Assembly (NCBI GenBank): GCA_973895155.1
Contig: OZ316894.1
Coordinates: 6,138,001 to 6,202,000 of the forward strand
Length of the DNA stretch: 64,000 nucleotides
Direction of reading: 5' to 3'
Source of the DNA: Marsupella aquatica
Lineage: Eukaryota; Marchantiophyta
The notes beneath the pieces were generated by a model. That model was not told where the DNA came from, did not search any database, and worked only from the letters and a program-made list of their open reading frames with translations. Below are positions 1-13,050 of this stretch, piece after piece. The stretch's first letter is position 1; every line of letters starts with the position of its first letter. A program made the translations under genes and the position numbers.

Positions 1-3000
1 AAATAGTTTGGACGTGAACAACTTTTGATAAGAATCAGATGAAGAAGGCCGTCCGAAAGATGGGCATGGGCAACTAAACCATCTGGTGCTTTGTCATTAC
101 GGCACGACATCACAGCAGCCCCGACGCTGTGAAATGAATCCTGTATAGTTCGCCATTTGGGCTTGGGTTGCTGCTGACTAGGAGCTTCGTCAACATCGCT
201 ACTATCACTGACAAGATGGTTCCCGTCGATACCTTGGGAGCAGACGAAACAGTTTGAGCGGCAAATGATTTTCCTCTGAGCATCGGTAGCTTTTCCAGCG
301 TTGGCAACATTGGTTGGCATTTCCAAGAACGAAACCTCTGCCATGTACTTTCTGCAGTCAATGATGAAAATGACGAGGATCAGGAACTCGAGGCATGTGA
401 ATTGAATCCCTTAATTGAGACATCCCAGTCTTGAAGTAGGAACGGGACTTTCAAACCCCAACAATCCTGAAAAATATGACCAGGTAGATACCAGGTATAC
501 CAAAGATGCCAGTCACCTGACTTCCTGAGTAATCATGATGAAAAAGGAGGCAACGAAGTTTGTAGCCTACAATCATCTTCATAGTGGAGAAGCCATTCAA
601 AGTATTCAAAAGACTTTAATTTGAGGGATGAACACATTCACATGAAAACCTCACTCAACAGATCTCAGAAAGTACTCGATTTCAGGATGGATTTGAGACC
701 CTATGCTGGTTTAAAGTGAGTAAACGCTGGTCACAAAAACCAAATTGTTAGAAAAACACTCTCAAATCAGCTCACTCACGAAAAGAAGAACCTACTTGTG
801 CTTCAGAAAAACCTTCAGTCCTGCTATATCATATCGAGCAGGACCCATCCAACGAGTTGTTTCACTTTCTTTCATGACATCCCCATAGAATCCATACCTA
901 AAAGTACAACAAATGAGCAACAAGTCGTTTAGCTTTCTCGACAATCATGTCCAGCCAAGGTAGACAGAACAAAATCTTAAATCGAATCCGAATATACCAA
1001 CAGTAGCTCCACACAATCCACACACAATCGATTCTTAATTAAATGGTATACCCTGCAAAGGACGCTGCATATCGTACTGTTGGAGGCTCATCTACAGCTT
1101 GAGGGCTCTTTCTCCATCCTGTGAGTCTGACAACATCAAGAGGCCTGCTGTCTCCTAATATAATGTGTAGAGCAGCAGTTACTGGATCACGACTGCCGGT
1201 TGTGCTGAGCAGAGAAACGCCAAGCGACTTGTTAAAAGGTCCACTAAATTTACATGACATCACCTTATAACTCTTACATACGGCAAAAAAGCACAGCGAT
1301 TGTTAGATCCAAACCGACTAGCGATATTTAATGATACCGTATGAAATCATAGCAATTGTAGCTGTCAAAATAAAGACCAAATGTCATGTAATGGACTTTG
1401 TACCTTATAGCAACTGTATCAGTTGATCCTGCAGGAATAAGTCCGATACGGAGCTGAATACTTGTCATCCCTAGATTTTTATATCGGCCACTATATGCCA
1501 GACTGGACAGGCCTGCTCCGTCTACACAAACAAGGCAGGGTCAATACAGATTGCCGTCCACGACGAAAGAGCGTACTCATGTAAGAATTTCATTATAACA
1601 AGTTTTAAGAGGCCAGAAAGGGAATTCGTCTCAGGAACTTCCAGACACCACCGTGGATGTAAGGATCTGCCCAGACGGTAATTACCTGAAGATTTTGTCA
1701 TATCTTCGATGGAAACAGGGACTAACTGTTGTCCATCCATCTTAAGAATCCCAGTCTCAGGCGATGTGCCGGTACGCAATAAATCAATACAGTCAAACTG
1801 AGACAACTGTATCTCCTTTCCAGACGCTAGGTCGGTCACCACAGTGCTGACCGCCTGTTGTTGAACGTCGGATACACATGATCTTTCAGGGGTAGAACTT
1901 GAAGAGCTTGAAGCTGAGCTGGAACTTTTTGACCTTGACACATCTATTGCAGGAGAAGGTGACCTCTTGAGTAGAGGAGAATGGACATCATATGACGATC
2001 CTAGGGTGTCATTCTTCATGTCCGCAATGTCTTGTGGTCGAAAGCCCGCCTGACCTTTTGTACTATCGTTCGCTGATTTCCCTTCTGCTTTGGATGCCTT
2101 TGCTAGCATTTCAGAGACGAATTGAGGCTTTGGTGCAGATGGGCATTCATGTCGCTTCATTAGGAGTCCATTCAAGACTTCATTAAATAAACCATCTCCA
2201 CCCTGATAGTAGCATATAAACCACGTTAATACAGAATCTCATCATGATCAACAACCTTTGGTCTCTACATTTTGTTAAAATTACTAACCGAATCTAAAAA
2301 TCAATCACCAGTAGAAGACGATAATTATGATAAAGAGTTTTAGAGCCCTTTCGATATACACAGATCTATTACTGATCGATCAGGGACTGAGGCTCAATAA
2401 TTGAAAGGTATTTTACCACAATAATAACTCCATCTTGTGTTCTGAGATCTTCTTCACTCGCGTTGGCCATTACGTCATGAGCATGTCCTGCTCGCTCTGT
2501 GAAAATCACCTGGAAATGAATTGCAAACAAGCACCAACTCAAACAAGCAAATTGCTGCAAACAAATGGCGGTAACCTGGCTTGTTCAAATATGATAGAGC
2601 AAGCCATTGCAGTGAAATCAGGTAAGTGATCATTGAAGTAAACTCATAGATGAGCGAAGTGCTCAAACCTTAGTTCTCACTCTGGCTCGTTCAAACATGG
2701 GAGCGACCGATTCCCATTCTCGAACACCAGTGCCTTTTCCGCCATATGGATTGACCAGAACCTGCTCAGTACACTCTGCTGGCAGTTAAACAATCTGGAC
2801 ATCTGCTTTGACATTCAACCATGTTCTCTGAATCGCTCCCTACTTTTCTCTCAACCCTCAGCGTGGGATCTACAAGTCAAGAAAGCATCTTCCCATATGC
2901 TCACCAGTAAACTCTTTGGACGATGACCATCACAGTCGAGAAGCCATTGGATATGTGCCACCCATGCTTGACAAATATCAGCATTCTCATGCCAGAATGT

Positions 3001-4086
3001 GTACACCTTTGGAATCCAATTGCATTTCTTATTCTGGGACCTTTCAAAACTGTGAACGGCAAACCGGTACATCTGATATTCCAGGCAGAGTCCAAGATTA
3101 AACTGAGTAGGAATAACGGAAGGCCCAAGTTATGCATCTATAACCATTGACTTTTGAGATCCTATTACAATTGTTCGCCCTCCCTCATTTTATTAGTAGG
3201 TAACATTGCCAGAACCTAACACAGGTGACCAACAGCTAGGCAAGCAAAGTAAATACCGATGCTCTGGACATTTTGGAAGCGAAAGTCCAGCTTACCTGAG
3301 TGGGGAGAGGTTCACAAAGAAAGCCACCACAGCAGCGAGCAGGTGTGACAGTGCTCATCTCACACATTTCTGAAGCATAGATGTCAGATATTGGAACCTC
3401 CCCTAAAGTTTCTTCAGTGTCTCTTCGTCCCCAGCAAGAATTTCCAATCTGGCCCACAATTTACTAACTGAGTTATGGGACATGAATAAGTACTCTACTA
3501 CTAATTTTTAAGAAGAGAAGAAATTAAGAAGCAGGTATTTCGGCACAAATACTTCATGATGATGATCTTTTGTACATCAGCAATCATTGAAGTGCTTAGC
3601 GCGACTTACCAGGTCGTCATCTACCTCCGCCAAATGCCACGTGAGACAATCTGAGAGCAACAGTGCTCTTACATAGCCAATCCCTTCCAGGTAAAGGTCC
3701 TCCTCAGTCACCACCTCCTGGCTCCTAGAATTGCACATGGTCTCCTTTAAGCCTTGCTCTCGAATCACATTCCGTCGTTTCCTTGGACTTGAGGTACCCT
3801 TCACGTCCCGATCCTCGTCAACCTGGGACGAGACACCTAAGAAATTTAGGATATGATGTTCAATATTTACTGGGTATTTCTCAATGAAAACAGATGAGTG
3901 CCAGTTCTTAATGCTCAAACACGTCGTCAATCCTGCCAGCTCAAAGATCAGTCCAAAAAGGCCAGCTGACATGACAAGATTGAAACTTTGAAAGAGTTCA
4001 CTTAAGCCCAAAACCCTAATCACCTTTCTCAACATCCCACGGGACGGCGGAGACCACACAGCCTGCTGGCTGGCTGGTAGGGGCAT
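1..4086 (-). CDS. CERK: Ceramide kinase (CERK/ACD5-like), 3' end cut off by the window edge
   Basis: Lipid kinase that phosphorylates ceramide to ceramide-1-phosphate, restraining ceramide-triggered cell death in plants (family knowledge). Coding exons, in gene order, are about 3610-4086, 3296-3448, 2905-3072, 2669-2761, 2417-2509, 1686-2202, 1404-1470, 1052-1204, 796-897 and 351 down to the edge; phases agree at the junctions. Motifs follow the family order: a PH-like N-terminal part ending RPKSLL, then VLVNPYGGKGTG, then GGDGLFNEVLNGLL (diacylglycerol-kinase catalytic GGDG), LRIGLIPAGSTDT, ALHIILGDS, GYGFYGDVMKES with RWMGPARYD, CRSNCFVC and HLSDGLLHLILIKSCSR. The last belongs to the C-terminal lobe, so little is missing. 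An unusually long Ser-rich insert follows GGDG. The start is uncertain: ATG at 4086 follows an in-frame stop, and an intron may lie inside the first exon (about 3829-4022). The shape excludes sphingosine kinase because the CERK-type linker and Cys cluster are present. Confidence 0.86.
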
Positions 4087-5756
4087 CGACTCCGATAATT
4101 CCAATCGATTTCAAACGCAGACGCTGACTGGGAGAATTGCTAAGAGAAAAAAGTCCTCGTTGATCTGGTGAAATAACCCTGGACAAACAGAAGGAAATTC
4201 CAATAAATGGAAGAGATGTTAAAGCTGGTCCTGCTGCGCTCTGAACCGGTGCAATACTGCAAAAAGATCATAACATACATCACTTACAAGGTAGAGAAGT
4301 GACCCGCTCACTGGAAAACTGATTCATCATCTGCCTACTGGGTACACTGGAAACACAAAAAGAGTAATCAATCTTAAAGAAAATTTCAGCCTTTCAACAA
4401 GCATTCATATTGTACTTGTCAAAATGGTCTATACTTGATTTGCAGCGCATATTTTAATTCTCTCCTTTTTCCAATCTCCCGATCTATAGCAACAAGTCAG
4501 GTCGTCCTCACAGCTTGTACAAAGAACTCAGAGAACTAAGTTTTGTTGGATCAATATTATGGCTTTTGGCACAGGTTCCACTTCGAGGTTGTGACTTTAT
4601 CCAGCTTTGACCTATCGTCAACTTCGAAGCAACGTCCAATGTTCCCTGGATATCCCTCAACGCTGTGCTTGCCCAGACAAATAGAGCTATCTTTAATAGA
4701 TTCAAGCTTGCACATTACATCATTTTCTCAATTTAAAAATTTATGATACGTATTGCATGTAGAATTCCCCATTAGCTTGATGGTAATCGGGACAATTGCG
4801 TGATTTGCGTGATGTCTAGCTCCACAATGCTCCACCTAGATCTGTAACCCAGTTTCTCGATTGCAATCATTCTGATCGTCCTCAATTACCTGATTGTACC
4901 ACAAACATTCTATAGTCTGATTGTCCTGCAAGTAAACCATTGTCCCTATCCAATCCTGGTCCCCCTCTCTCGATCAGCTGAACCCTGAACGATTCTGAAG
5001 AGAAATTTTTGCGGCTGCACGATGTGAGAAGACTGAAGACAGACTAGGCACAAGCTAGTCGAAGATGGAGTCAATTTGTCAGCGCGAACAAGGACAATTG
5101 AAAGGAAACCTTTCACTCACCGTCGACAGAAAGGGACTGCTAGACAAGAAACGATGATATTATGTTTTCGCCACAGCAATTTATTTCAATTTGAATATCA
5201 ACAGGACCGTCATCTCAACCTATCGCTTGATCCGCACCATCTGCGTGGCTTCAATTATATTCAGCGACCAGCCAGTAAGGTTTGAGCAATTTCAGCAGCA
5301 AAATGGCTCCAGATAGATTGCAGTGTCATTGCACAGTCCCAGCCAGAATTCTACAGTAGCTGCAATTTCTGCAGCAAAGGCTTGCCGACATTTTTCGGCC
5401 AGCCACTCACAATAGCCGAGGCCGATTGATGCACAGATGCATAAAAAGGGAATGGGTTGCACAATCTACGATCAAGTCGTCCTGATCTCGAACCCTGGAA
5501 AGGTTTCAACGGAGAGGTGCATTATTAAATTGAATTTCATACGAAGAGCTGTAAAGAACTGTACATCATAGGGGAGGTCTTCGCGATCTGATACCGTGGC
5601 AAGGCGTGATTGCTGAAGTGCATTATTGAATGAATGTGAAGGACAGTCATCACCAAATCGAAGAGATTTCCAATGTGGAAGGTTGGCAGGCCACGGCGAC
5701 ACAGCAAAAACCCTGCTTGCATGTATTTCTGTCGCGGTGACAGGGAGGGGATTCAT
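4087..5756. other. Upstream flank of the ceramide kinase gene, no defendable gene
   Basis: Probably promoter and leader of the ceramide kinase gene. Open stretches at 5472-5756 and 4508-4705 on the minus strand match nothing I recognise and lack convincing splice context. A 5' non-coding exon could lie here but I cannot place it. Confidence 0.4.
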
Positions 5757-6063
5757 TTAGATGTTACCTCCAAAAGACTCATCTCCAAAGTATAGGGTAA
5801 ATGGTTCATTTGGTCCCTTAGTTGTTAGATGTTACCTCCAAAAGACTGATCTCCAAGTATAGGGTAATGGTTCCTTTATTCCCTTTGATGTTAGATGTTA
5901 CCTCCAAAAGACTCATCTCCAAGTATAGGGTAATGACTCCAAGTATAGGGTAATGACGGTTTGGTTACCTGGTTTGGTTAGCTCTCATCTCCAAGTATAG
6001 GGTAATGATGGTTTGGTTACCTCCAAAAGACTGATCTGCAAGTATAGGGTAATGAAGGTTTGG
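5757..6063. repeat. Degenerate tandem repeat, about 65-bp unit
   Basis: Three near copies begin GATGTTACCTCCAAAAGACT at about 5759, 5826 and 5892. They are followed by further partial units sharing CTCCAAGTATAGGGTAATG at about 5937, 5990 and 6038. The right-hand units have collapsed to shorter spacing with an added GGTTTGGTTACC segment. No coding potential. Confidence 0.85.
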
Positions 6064-6397
6064 TATGGGGTTACTAGTCTATAGCCCTGCATGTGACCAG
6101 AAAGTGAGGAAATGTTGACCGTAAGCAGGAAGTTTTTCTGAGTTTTGTTTCAAACTAGAAACCCAATCCAAACAGTCATTATCATACATAATACCTGTCA
6201 GTAAAATTATTATTGGGTAAGACTTTTGGGGCATAGAGTTATGGAAATGATGGCACCTAGTAGAAAAGGTCACACACCGGTAACCTTTCGTCCTAACAGG
6301 GTGTCTCAAAGTTTCAAAGGATGGCTTTTGGCCATAAGCAAATGGCAACATTTCACATGGTTATATAAAAGTTTTTTGGGGGCTTTTTTCTTCAGAA

Positions 6398-6485
6398 ACC
6401 TCTAGAGTGATTTATGGTCATGGCATATGACCAATCCTACCACTCTTACCTCTCGAGTAAATTCTGGTCATGGCATATGACCAAT
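6398..6485. repeat. Two-unit direct repeat with internal dyad
   Basis: Two units start ACCTCTAGAGTGA and ACCTCTCGAGTAA, and both end with GGTCATGGCATATGACC. That segment is an inverted repeat (GGTCAT / ATGACC arms). Spacing is about 50 bp. Function unknown. Confidence 0.75.
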
Positions 6486-6580
6486 GTTTATGGCAAAAAG
6501 TTATGGATTATGAATATGGTAGTCCATAACTTTTCTGTCCCTACCTGAGAGTTAAGGTTCATCACATTTAAAGCTTTGAG

Positions 6581-8083
6581 TGGTGGACCTAGCCACCCAA
6601 CACCCTCACCAATTCCAGCACCCTTGCCTAAGTGCCCTTGGTGTCCGAACGCCTACACAGACCTCCTTGAGCAAGCACTTAGGTACCTCTTGCATCTCCA
6701 GCAGCAACTCCCATACGAAGTTGCACTTGCCCCCTAACACGACCCTCACTCAACGGTCCTCACTATATGCGGAAGCAACCAAACACCTCAATAAGTAACC
6801 AGTAGGATCTAGGCCCTCCCACACTAGTATCTAACTCAAGCTCAACAAACATTTCTTGGATCCTAACTCAAGCTCAACAAACATTGATAAGTAGGTCAAC
6901 GAATAGAACCTATTGGGCCCGCATGGCCTTGCCAAAGCCAAAGCCAAAGCCAACACCACTTGCTTGTCCAAAACAACGCCTCTTTGGGTGCCACCAATGC
7001 TTCCCCACTTTTTATCCATCATTGGTTGACTACCCTACACCCAGGACATGCTCGTGGCCCAAATTAGCTTAGCTTGTCCCTAGCTTGTCCTAAAACATCG
7101 GGACCAAATTGGTCCCAACTCTAGCAACCCATAGGCCAAATACACTTGGAACTCAACCTCCATACCTACTCTGCTTTGTCTCCCCGACGTAAGCTCCCGT
7201 GGGAAATTGAACACGGCTTGGTTGTTGTTTTGACAGGATTTGGCAAGCGGGCGAGATAGCCACTACAAGCCCTGAGGATCCATGGCACTCCCAGACCTAG
7301 TTGAGCTTAGGAGGATGTAGTCCTCCTCAAGAGCTTTTCAACGCATCCAAGAAGTCCCCCAACGGACTTTCCGTTGAGAAGCTATTGTTGTTTTCATTTG
7401 GCGTTTCCTCTTGGTGTCGCGACCGCCGCGACTTACGACTTGGGTTCGCCCTTGGCCCCCAGGGAGACACCACTCCCCTCATATATGTTTCTGGAGACCT
7501 GCCACCCCCAAACCGACTTTGGTCCCCTATATTTGGCTCTCAACTTGGACTCCAACCCGCACGCATGGACACGCAACTATCTTGCTATGCCCATAACTTT
7601 AAAGCTAGATGTCCGCAAGTGTAGTGCCTTAGCCTGTTGTGATTGGGCTGACCCAGTGCTCATTGCTTAGGCCCTCAGAACCCATTTGTCAATAAGGAGT
7701 CTTAGATGGCCACACCTGGGTCGCGCCGTATCTCATGCGTCAAACGTCCGTTGCGCATGAAGTAAACTTCTTTTAGCCTTGAATGGGTCCAAGAGGAGCT
7801 CTCACTCAAGCCCTCTGAACTCAAAGTCCGTCCGAGGGTACGGACGGTCCACCCTGATCCCGACCCTTCCCATGACCCAACCAACTCCTAACTAGTCTAA
7901 GTGCTTAGTGTGCTTCACCAGCTTAGCACTTTGCCCTTGCTAGTGCAAAGCCTTGTTGCCCACTAGTCTCCCCATACTTCGTCCCCACCGGATGGCCATT
8001 CGAGAGGCTTGGACCATAGAGGAGCTCGGCATTGGAGTCAGCGGGGTTGGAGCTAAGTGTTAGGGTGGTCGAGTTCTGTGACT
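6581..8083. mobile_element. Unidentified dispersed repeat, copy 1
   Basis: About 1.5 kb that matches 50615-52080 along its whole length by eye, in the same orientation. Both copies begin TGGTGGACCT, share CACCAAT(T/C)CCAGCACCC and GGGAGACACCA, share the segment around CAAGAGGAGCTCTCACTCAA, and end AAGTGTTA(G/A)GGT...G(T/C)GACT. Here the element is flanked by the same 7 bp, CTTTGAG, at 6574-6580 and 8084-8090, which looks like a target-site duplication. No long open frame encodes a recognisable protein, ends are not TG..CA, and no clean terminal inverted repeat is visible. It could be a non-autonomous DNA transposon or a remnant of another class. Confidence 0.75.
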
Positions 8084-8090
8084 CTTTGAG

Positions 8091-11000
8091 ACCCCTTAAT
8101 GTTACAAGTTTCTTCCTCGTTTTCTTGAAAGGAACACTTTACTTGTGAGAAAAACAAACCCCAATATAGACCGTAGTAATAGGCTGGATCGTAGACCATC
8201 AAAGGCCAACAGCCACTCATAGACCAAACATGTTCAGTCAAGAGGCCAAGGAAAAAAGAGTAACTATAGGTGAAAGGGCACCAGAACCACCCAAGGAACC
8301 ACCCACCAAAGAAAAACCAACTAAACAACTACAACAAATATTAAGAGGGCTGACTCAGCCAAAAGCACAGGAAAAGAACCAGCAAGTCACTAAAAATTGA
8401 ACAACTATCTTTTAACTAAATCCACAGTCAAAGAGGATTCACTAGATTTGCTCAAAAACATGAATGACAAAAGGATCTAAAAGGATCTCAAGTAATAATG
8501 AGTCCAATACCCTAAGAATTCAAGGAGGATCAAAAGTCCACCAAGGGAAAATTAAAGTCCAAATCAGAAAACCATCCTGCAACCAAAAAAAGCCCCCATC
8601 CTGTCCAAAATCTTTCACCATATGACCAATAGATCCTGACCAGCAATGCCCCTCCAGCTCCTTATGACAATCAGACCCCCTCTTCCATCAAATATAATTT
8701 TGATACAAAGACAAATCTCCAGCCAGATTTTGAGTTGAATACCAATAACAGGGATTCTCATTACTTCCTGTTCCAAAGAGCATCGACTTTCCAAATCTGC
8801 CAGGTAAAATACCACACACCAAATTCCAGAGTTTAAGTGGGATCCCGCGACTTCTCACCAGTGGGACCTTAAGAATTGCATGGATGAAATGGCAGATCAG
8901 CTATATAGGTGACACCAAAACTCGTTGAACCATTTTTTGCAACCCAATCCCAAGATCAATCTGCTGTGAGTGTGGGCATTAGCAATGGGTAATTTGTTCA
9001 TGAGCATTCTCTTTGCAAGTTACCATTTAGGTGATAAAAGAATGACCCCCAATCTTTCTCAAGCATAAGATACTTGTGGTGTGGGCTGGGATTACAAGGT
9101 TATAACCTTATGACCAGAGAGTGAATAAAAGCTGATTGGCGGCACCAAGAATCTTTTCCGAGCATTCTAGGAATATAGGGTCCAAGCTAGATCCCCTACC
9201 TAGACCTCCATTATTGTGTAATCGCTATCCAAAAAAGATTACTGATTAGGAGTTTCTGGGCAAGAGATTATGCAAATAGCAAGCAACTCCAGAAACTAAT
9301 GGTTACATGCGAGTAACCTGTATTCAGGACTGTGTCAAGTATTTTGTATATGATTAAGGGCTTTTGGTTTGTGTAATCTTCAACTGGGCAGATTCAATTG
9401 TGCCATATGGAGGATGAATTCAAATTAAAAATTTTGGAGTGATGCATGGTCGTGCAATTTTATGAAGGGCTGGGATTGGAAGGCTGCTAAGCTGCTAGAT
9501 TGGATGGTGCTGGCATTATGTGCTTGCCATGTGTAGGAGACCAGGGTCATTGTGTTCTCGCTGATGCAAAGTAGGTTTTGGTGATTGAGGAGCTCAATTT
9601 TGTGGCACTGCTGGTCTGTGCTGCTGGCCGATACGTTGCCTCTATCTAACAAAGATGTGCTGTTGGTTGATATGCTACTGGTCGATGTATTGCTAGTAGA
9701 TGTGTCAATGTTGCTGCTGCCCTATTGCTAGACGATAGTTGATATGTTGTGAAATTGTTTTTGGATGTCAATGCGCTCATGCTATTGCTGCTGGCCGATA
9801 AGTTGTTCATGGATGTTGATGCGTTGATGCTGCCTCCGTGACCTGGAAACATGAAAAATCATAACAAAAAAATTCAAGGGAGATAACAAGAATCTTTGTG
9901 CTCACAACCAAAAAAACATTTAATTTTCAAGAGCCAAACAACACTATTTCTATGATATCTATGATCCACCAATTTTTGTCTTCAAAAAACCCTACTTTGT
10001 CATAATGGGACAAGTTTACTAATGTTGGGCGCTATCCAAAATGCAATGATATATCTTCATAGTAGTTGCAAGGGTTATAATAAGCAAATTACATGACATG
10101 TTAGGCAAACAAAATGTGCATGCTTTACTAAAAGACATGTAATTTGTATTTTTTTAGTGAATGTTTTATTAGCATTTTGGCAAGGGTTATCATTAACGTC
10201 GCCTCCTGACTCAAGCCAAAACACCATCATAGTCTTTACATAGTGGCAAATTTTAAAATTGACATACAATAAAATCCTATATTTGTTGAACGCTTACAAA
10301 AATGGAATATAGTTCTCCTAATAGCCCAAGTGCGTATTTTTTGCATTTGGTCAAATCTGATACTCTTTGAATTCTAAGGAGGAAAATTAAAGTGTACATC
10401 ATTATCAAGATGATTAAAATAGTGCTTACACGAGGGGCACAATCTTCACCAGAAAATTCCTCATGTAGAAGGATTTTTTATATCTAATTCCTAATTAAAT
10501 AAAATCTTCAATATAGGGATATCTCATTAATGTTTTGTAACTTCTTGAACATAGATATCAATGTATGGATATAATTCACACGAGTAACAAAAATTTCTGA
10601 ACCCATGTGACGGATAGACACCCAAGTCTAATTTCAATCTCTATTTTGCAAGAGATTTGGGATAATATTAATTTGACTACTTTTAAAATTGTCTTTTCCA
10701 ACCCACAAACTATTCATTCTATATTAACACACAAAAATATAATGATGTTTGTATAATATATTATTCATTCTATAAATGTGTGTTGTTGTTATCTTCACAA
10801 ATTTTCTTAAAATTATTTCTAAATTATTGTCATAAGAGGGTGAGCTGCTTAAGAAAATGAGAAAAGTCTTGGGCTACAACATGATTAGAGTTTGACACTC
10901 TCTCGTGACCCCAAAATATATATCATAGAATAAGAAAAATATGGTAACAATGCCATACTCTACTATACAAGTTGGCCTAATTTAATGTGTTTAAGGTAGT

Positions 11001-11852
11001 GAAGATTAAACTCTTTGAATTAAATCTGGGAACAAATCTCATATAAGCTCCAAATGCAAAGGAAATTGAGATAAATTTAACATCTTTATATGACATAATC
11101 CCTAATCTAATACCTAATTGGTATCTCAATAATCCTGAAATCTTGTATATAATGTCATAAATCATATTTATTTGACGTATTGATTGATAAAAGTGGCAAA
11201 TGCTATTATCAAATGACACCTTCATGTTTAGAGACATCCGTCATTTTTTAAGGAAAATGTAGGAAAAGAGTCAATTACAAAAAATAATAAACATAAACCC
11301 ATATAGGAAAATAGCAAAAAAGATTAAAATAAAATAATACGAGCAATAGGAGCTGGTAATATCCTACTTGGCTTAATCCTCTCTAGGACTAATATTATTT
11401 TTAAAAATTTCTATTAAAACTTGAGCTAAAAATTAAAAATTTTTACTAGAGCCGAGAGCTAGTAATATACAAGTCATCAAGATATTCCAAAATGACACTA
11501 TATAATCTCATATATAATCGCATCATGTTTTCCAAAAAAAGTAAACAAAGAGTAACAAAAATGGTGAAATATTACTAGCTATATTTATTAATTACGATGA
11601 AATATTATTAGCTAGGAATATGAGCAAAAATGATAAAGCCTAAATGATATATTTTGATTAGCCCAGGCACTGCTATAAATTTTGGTTAAAAGCAATGGTT
11701 CTGATTATCAAATTTATTATATTAGTTTGTGATGCTACTATATTATATCATCACTTGTTATGTGTTAATGATTATATTTATCAATAATATTATTCAATGT
11801 CACTAGTTCTGACCTTATGACTACCAAAAAACAATATAGCATCCTCTAATGG
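8091..11852. other. Gene-free stretch, increasingly AT-rich
   Basis: No exon-like or family-like sequence was found on either strand. From about 9850 to 11850 the DNA is strongly AT-rich with many short A or T runs. About 9640-9840 holds degenerate short repeats (variants of TTGCTGCTGGCCGATA and GATGTTGATGCG) whose minus-strand reading is Asn/Ser-rich low complexity, probably not a gene. Confidence 0.55.
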
Positions 11853-11857
11853 TCTAA

Positions 11858-11966
11858 TGTCATGGAATGAATGCAATAGATAACTGTATAGTCAGGAATG
11901 TGTGTACATATAGTGGGGTCGGGTGACCGGCTGGTCCGGTCGTCCGGTCATAGGTAGAGTCTAACA
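11858..11966 (-). repeat. 3' LTR of the copia element
   Basis: 109 bp, TGTCATGGAATG...GTCTAACA on the plus strand. By eye it differs from the other LTR at only two positions (GGGTGACCGG against GGGTGAACGG, and CATAGGTAG against CATATGTAG). It is unusually short for an LTR of an element this size. Confidence 0.95.
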
Positions 11967-11977
11967 CTCCCCTTTGG
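11967..11977 (-). other. Polypurine tract
   Basis: On the minus strand CCAAAGGGGAG lies immediately upstream of the 3' LTR, the expected place for the plus-strand primer of reverse transcription. Confidence 0.8.
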
Positions 11978-12278
11978 ATATATAGTGACAACTATATAGA
12001 CAACATGGACTATACCTATTATATCATGTTCATAGGAAATACATGATATAAGTACAAGCGAGGTAGACTGCCTCGTTAAAAAACCTTTATCAACTCTAGC
12101 TTAGTAAAAACTCTATCAGTGTAGCAGAGAAAAAATATGAGTGCTAAAGGAAAAAGAGTGCAGTCTAACAGTCCTCGTCGTAATAAATGTCAATATTAAA
12201 TAAAGTCAGATGCTATAGTAAATCTAGCTTTAATATTTGTCTCAACAGTAGGTCGTCAGCATCATGTCATCAGCAGCA

Positions 12279-12974
12279 TCAATCGTCATGTGGAGTAGCA
12301 GCCTCCACGGTCATCATGCGTCGCACGCTCCGCAATCCAATCGCCTGGCAGTGTCGGTGGTGAACTGATGGTGATAGTGATTTGGTGAAGAGATCCGCAC
12401 AGTTGTCTGCACTTGAAATCTGCAAAATGTTGATCTCTTTTCCATGTAACTCGTGGGTGTAGAAAAACTTTGGAGCTATATGCTTCACGCGATCGCCTTT
12501 GATGAATCCTTTCGTGATCTGCTGTATACATGTTGCGTTATCCTCAAAAATGTTAGTAGGCTTCGTTAGTGGTGGTAGGCCGCATTTGGTGTTGATGTGG
12601 TTTATAAAGGATCGTAACCAAACGGCTTCACGACTAGCCTCATGTAGAGCTAAGATTTCTGAGTGATTCGATGAGGTTGCTGTTAGGGTCTGTTTCACGC
12701 TTTTCCAAGAAAAAGCGGTACCCCCTATGGTAAAAACATATGCAGTTTGGGATTTTGCGATATCAATGTCGGAGAGGTATCCGGCATCCGCATATCCTAT
12801 GAGCTCGTGGTTTGCACCGAATGGGTAAAATAACCCGGTATCGGTGGTTCCACGTAGATATCTAAATACGTGTTTAACTCCATTCCAGTGTCTGGATGTG
12901 GGAGTTGCACTATGTCTAGCTAGTAAGTTAATTGCAAATGCAATGTCTGGTCGTGTCTGATTTTCTAGATACAT
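12279..12974 (-). pseudogene. copia RNase H and end of reverse transcriptase (fragment)
   Basis: The frame opens in the end of reverse transcriptase (NQTRPDIAFAINLLARHS, RHWNGVKHVFRYLRGT). It continues through RNase H: YADAGYLSD, SWKSVKQTLTATSSNHSE, LHEASREAVWLRS, EDNATCIQQ and a C-terminal ADLFTKSL. The acidic residues typical of copia RNase H are present. An in-frame stop lies just upstream, before YLSAIGALMYLE, separating it from the main polymerase frame. The stretch 11978-12278 beyond it is the element's 3' untranslated part. Confidence 0.92.
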
Positions 12975-13050
12975 TAATGCTCCTATCGCAGAAAGATACA
13001 GAGTTTATGGTCCTAATATTGGTTCATGTTCTTCGCGTTTGCGAAAAACA

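Noticed and set aside
7301-7670. Overlapping plus-strand frames of about 100 codons in the 1.5-kb repeat
   Set aside because: The matching copy at 50615-52080 does not keep the same frames open, so there is no sign of coding selection.
9646-9852. Asn/Ser-rich minus-strand frame resembling a low-complexity protein
   Set aside because: The DNA is a degenerate short repeat and the frame has no exon context.
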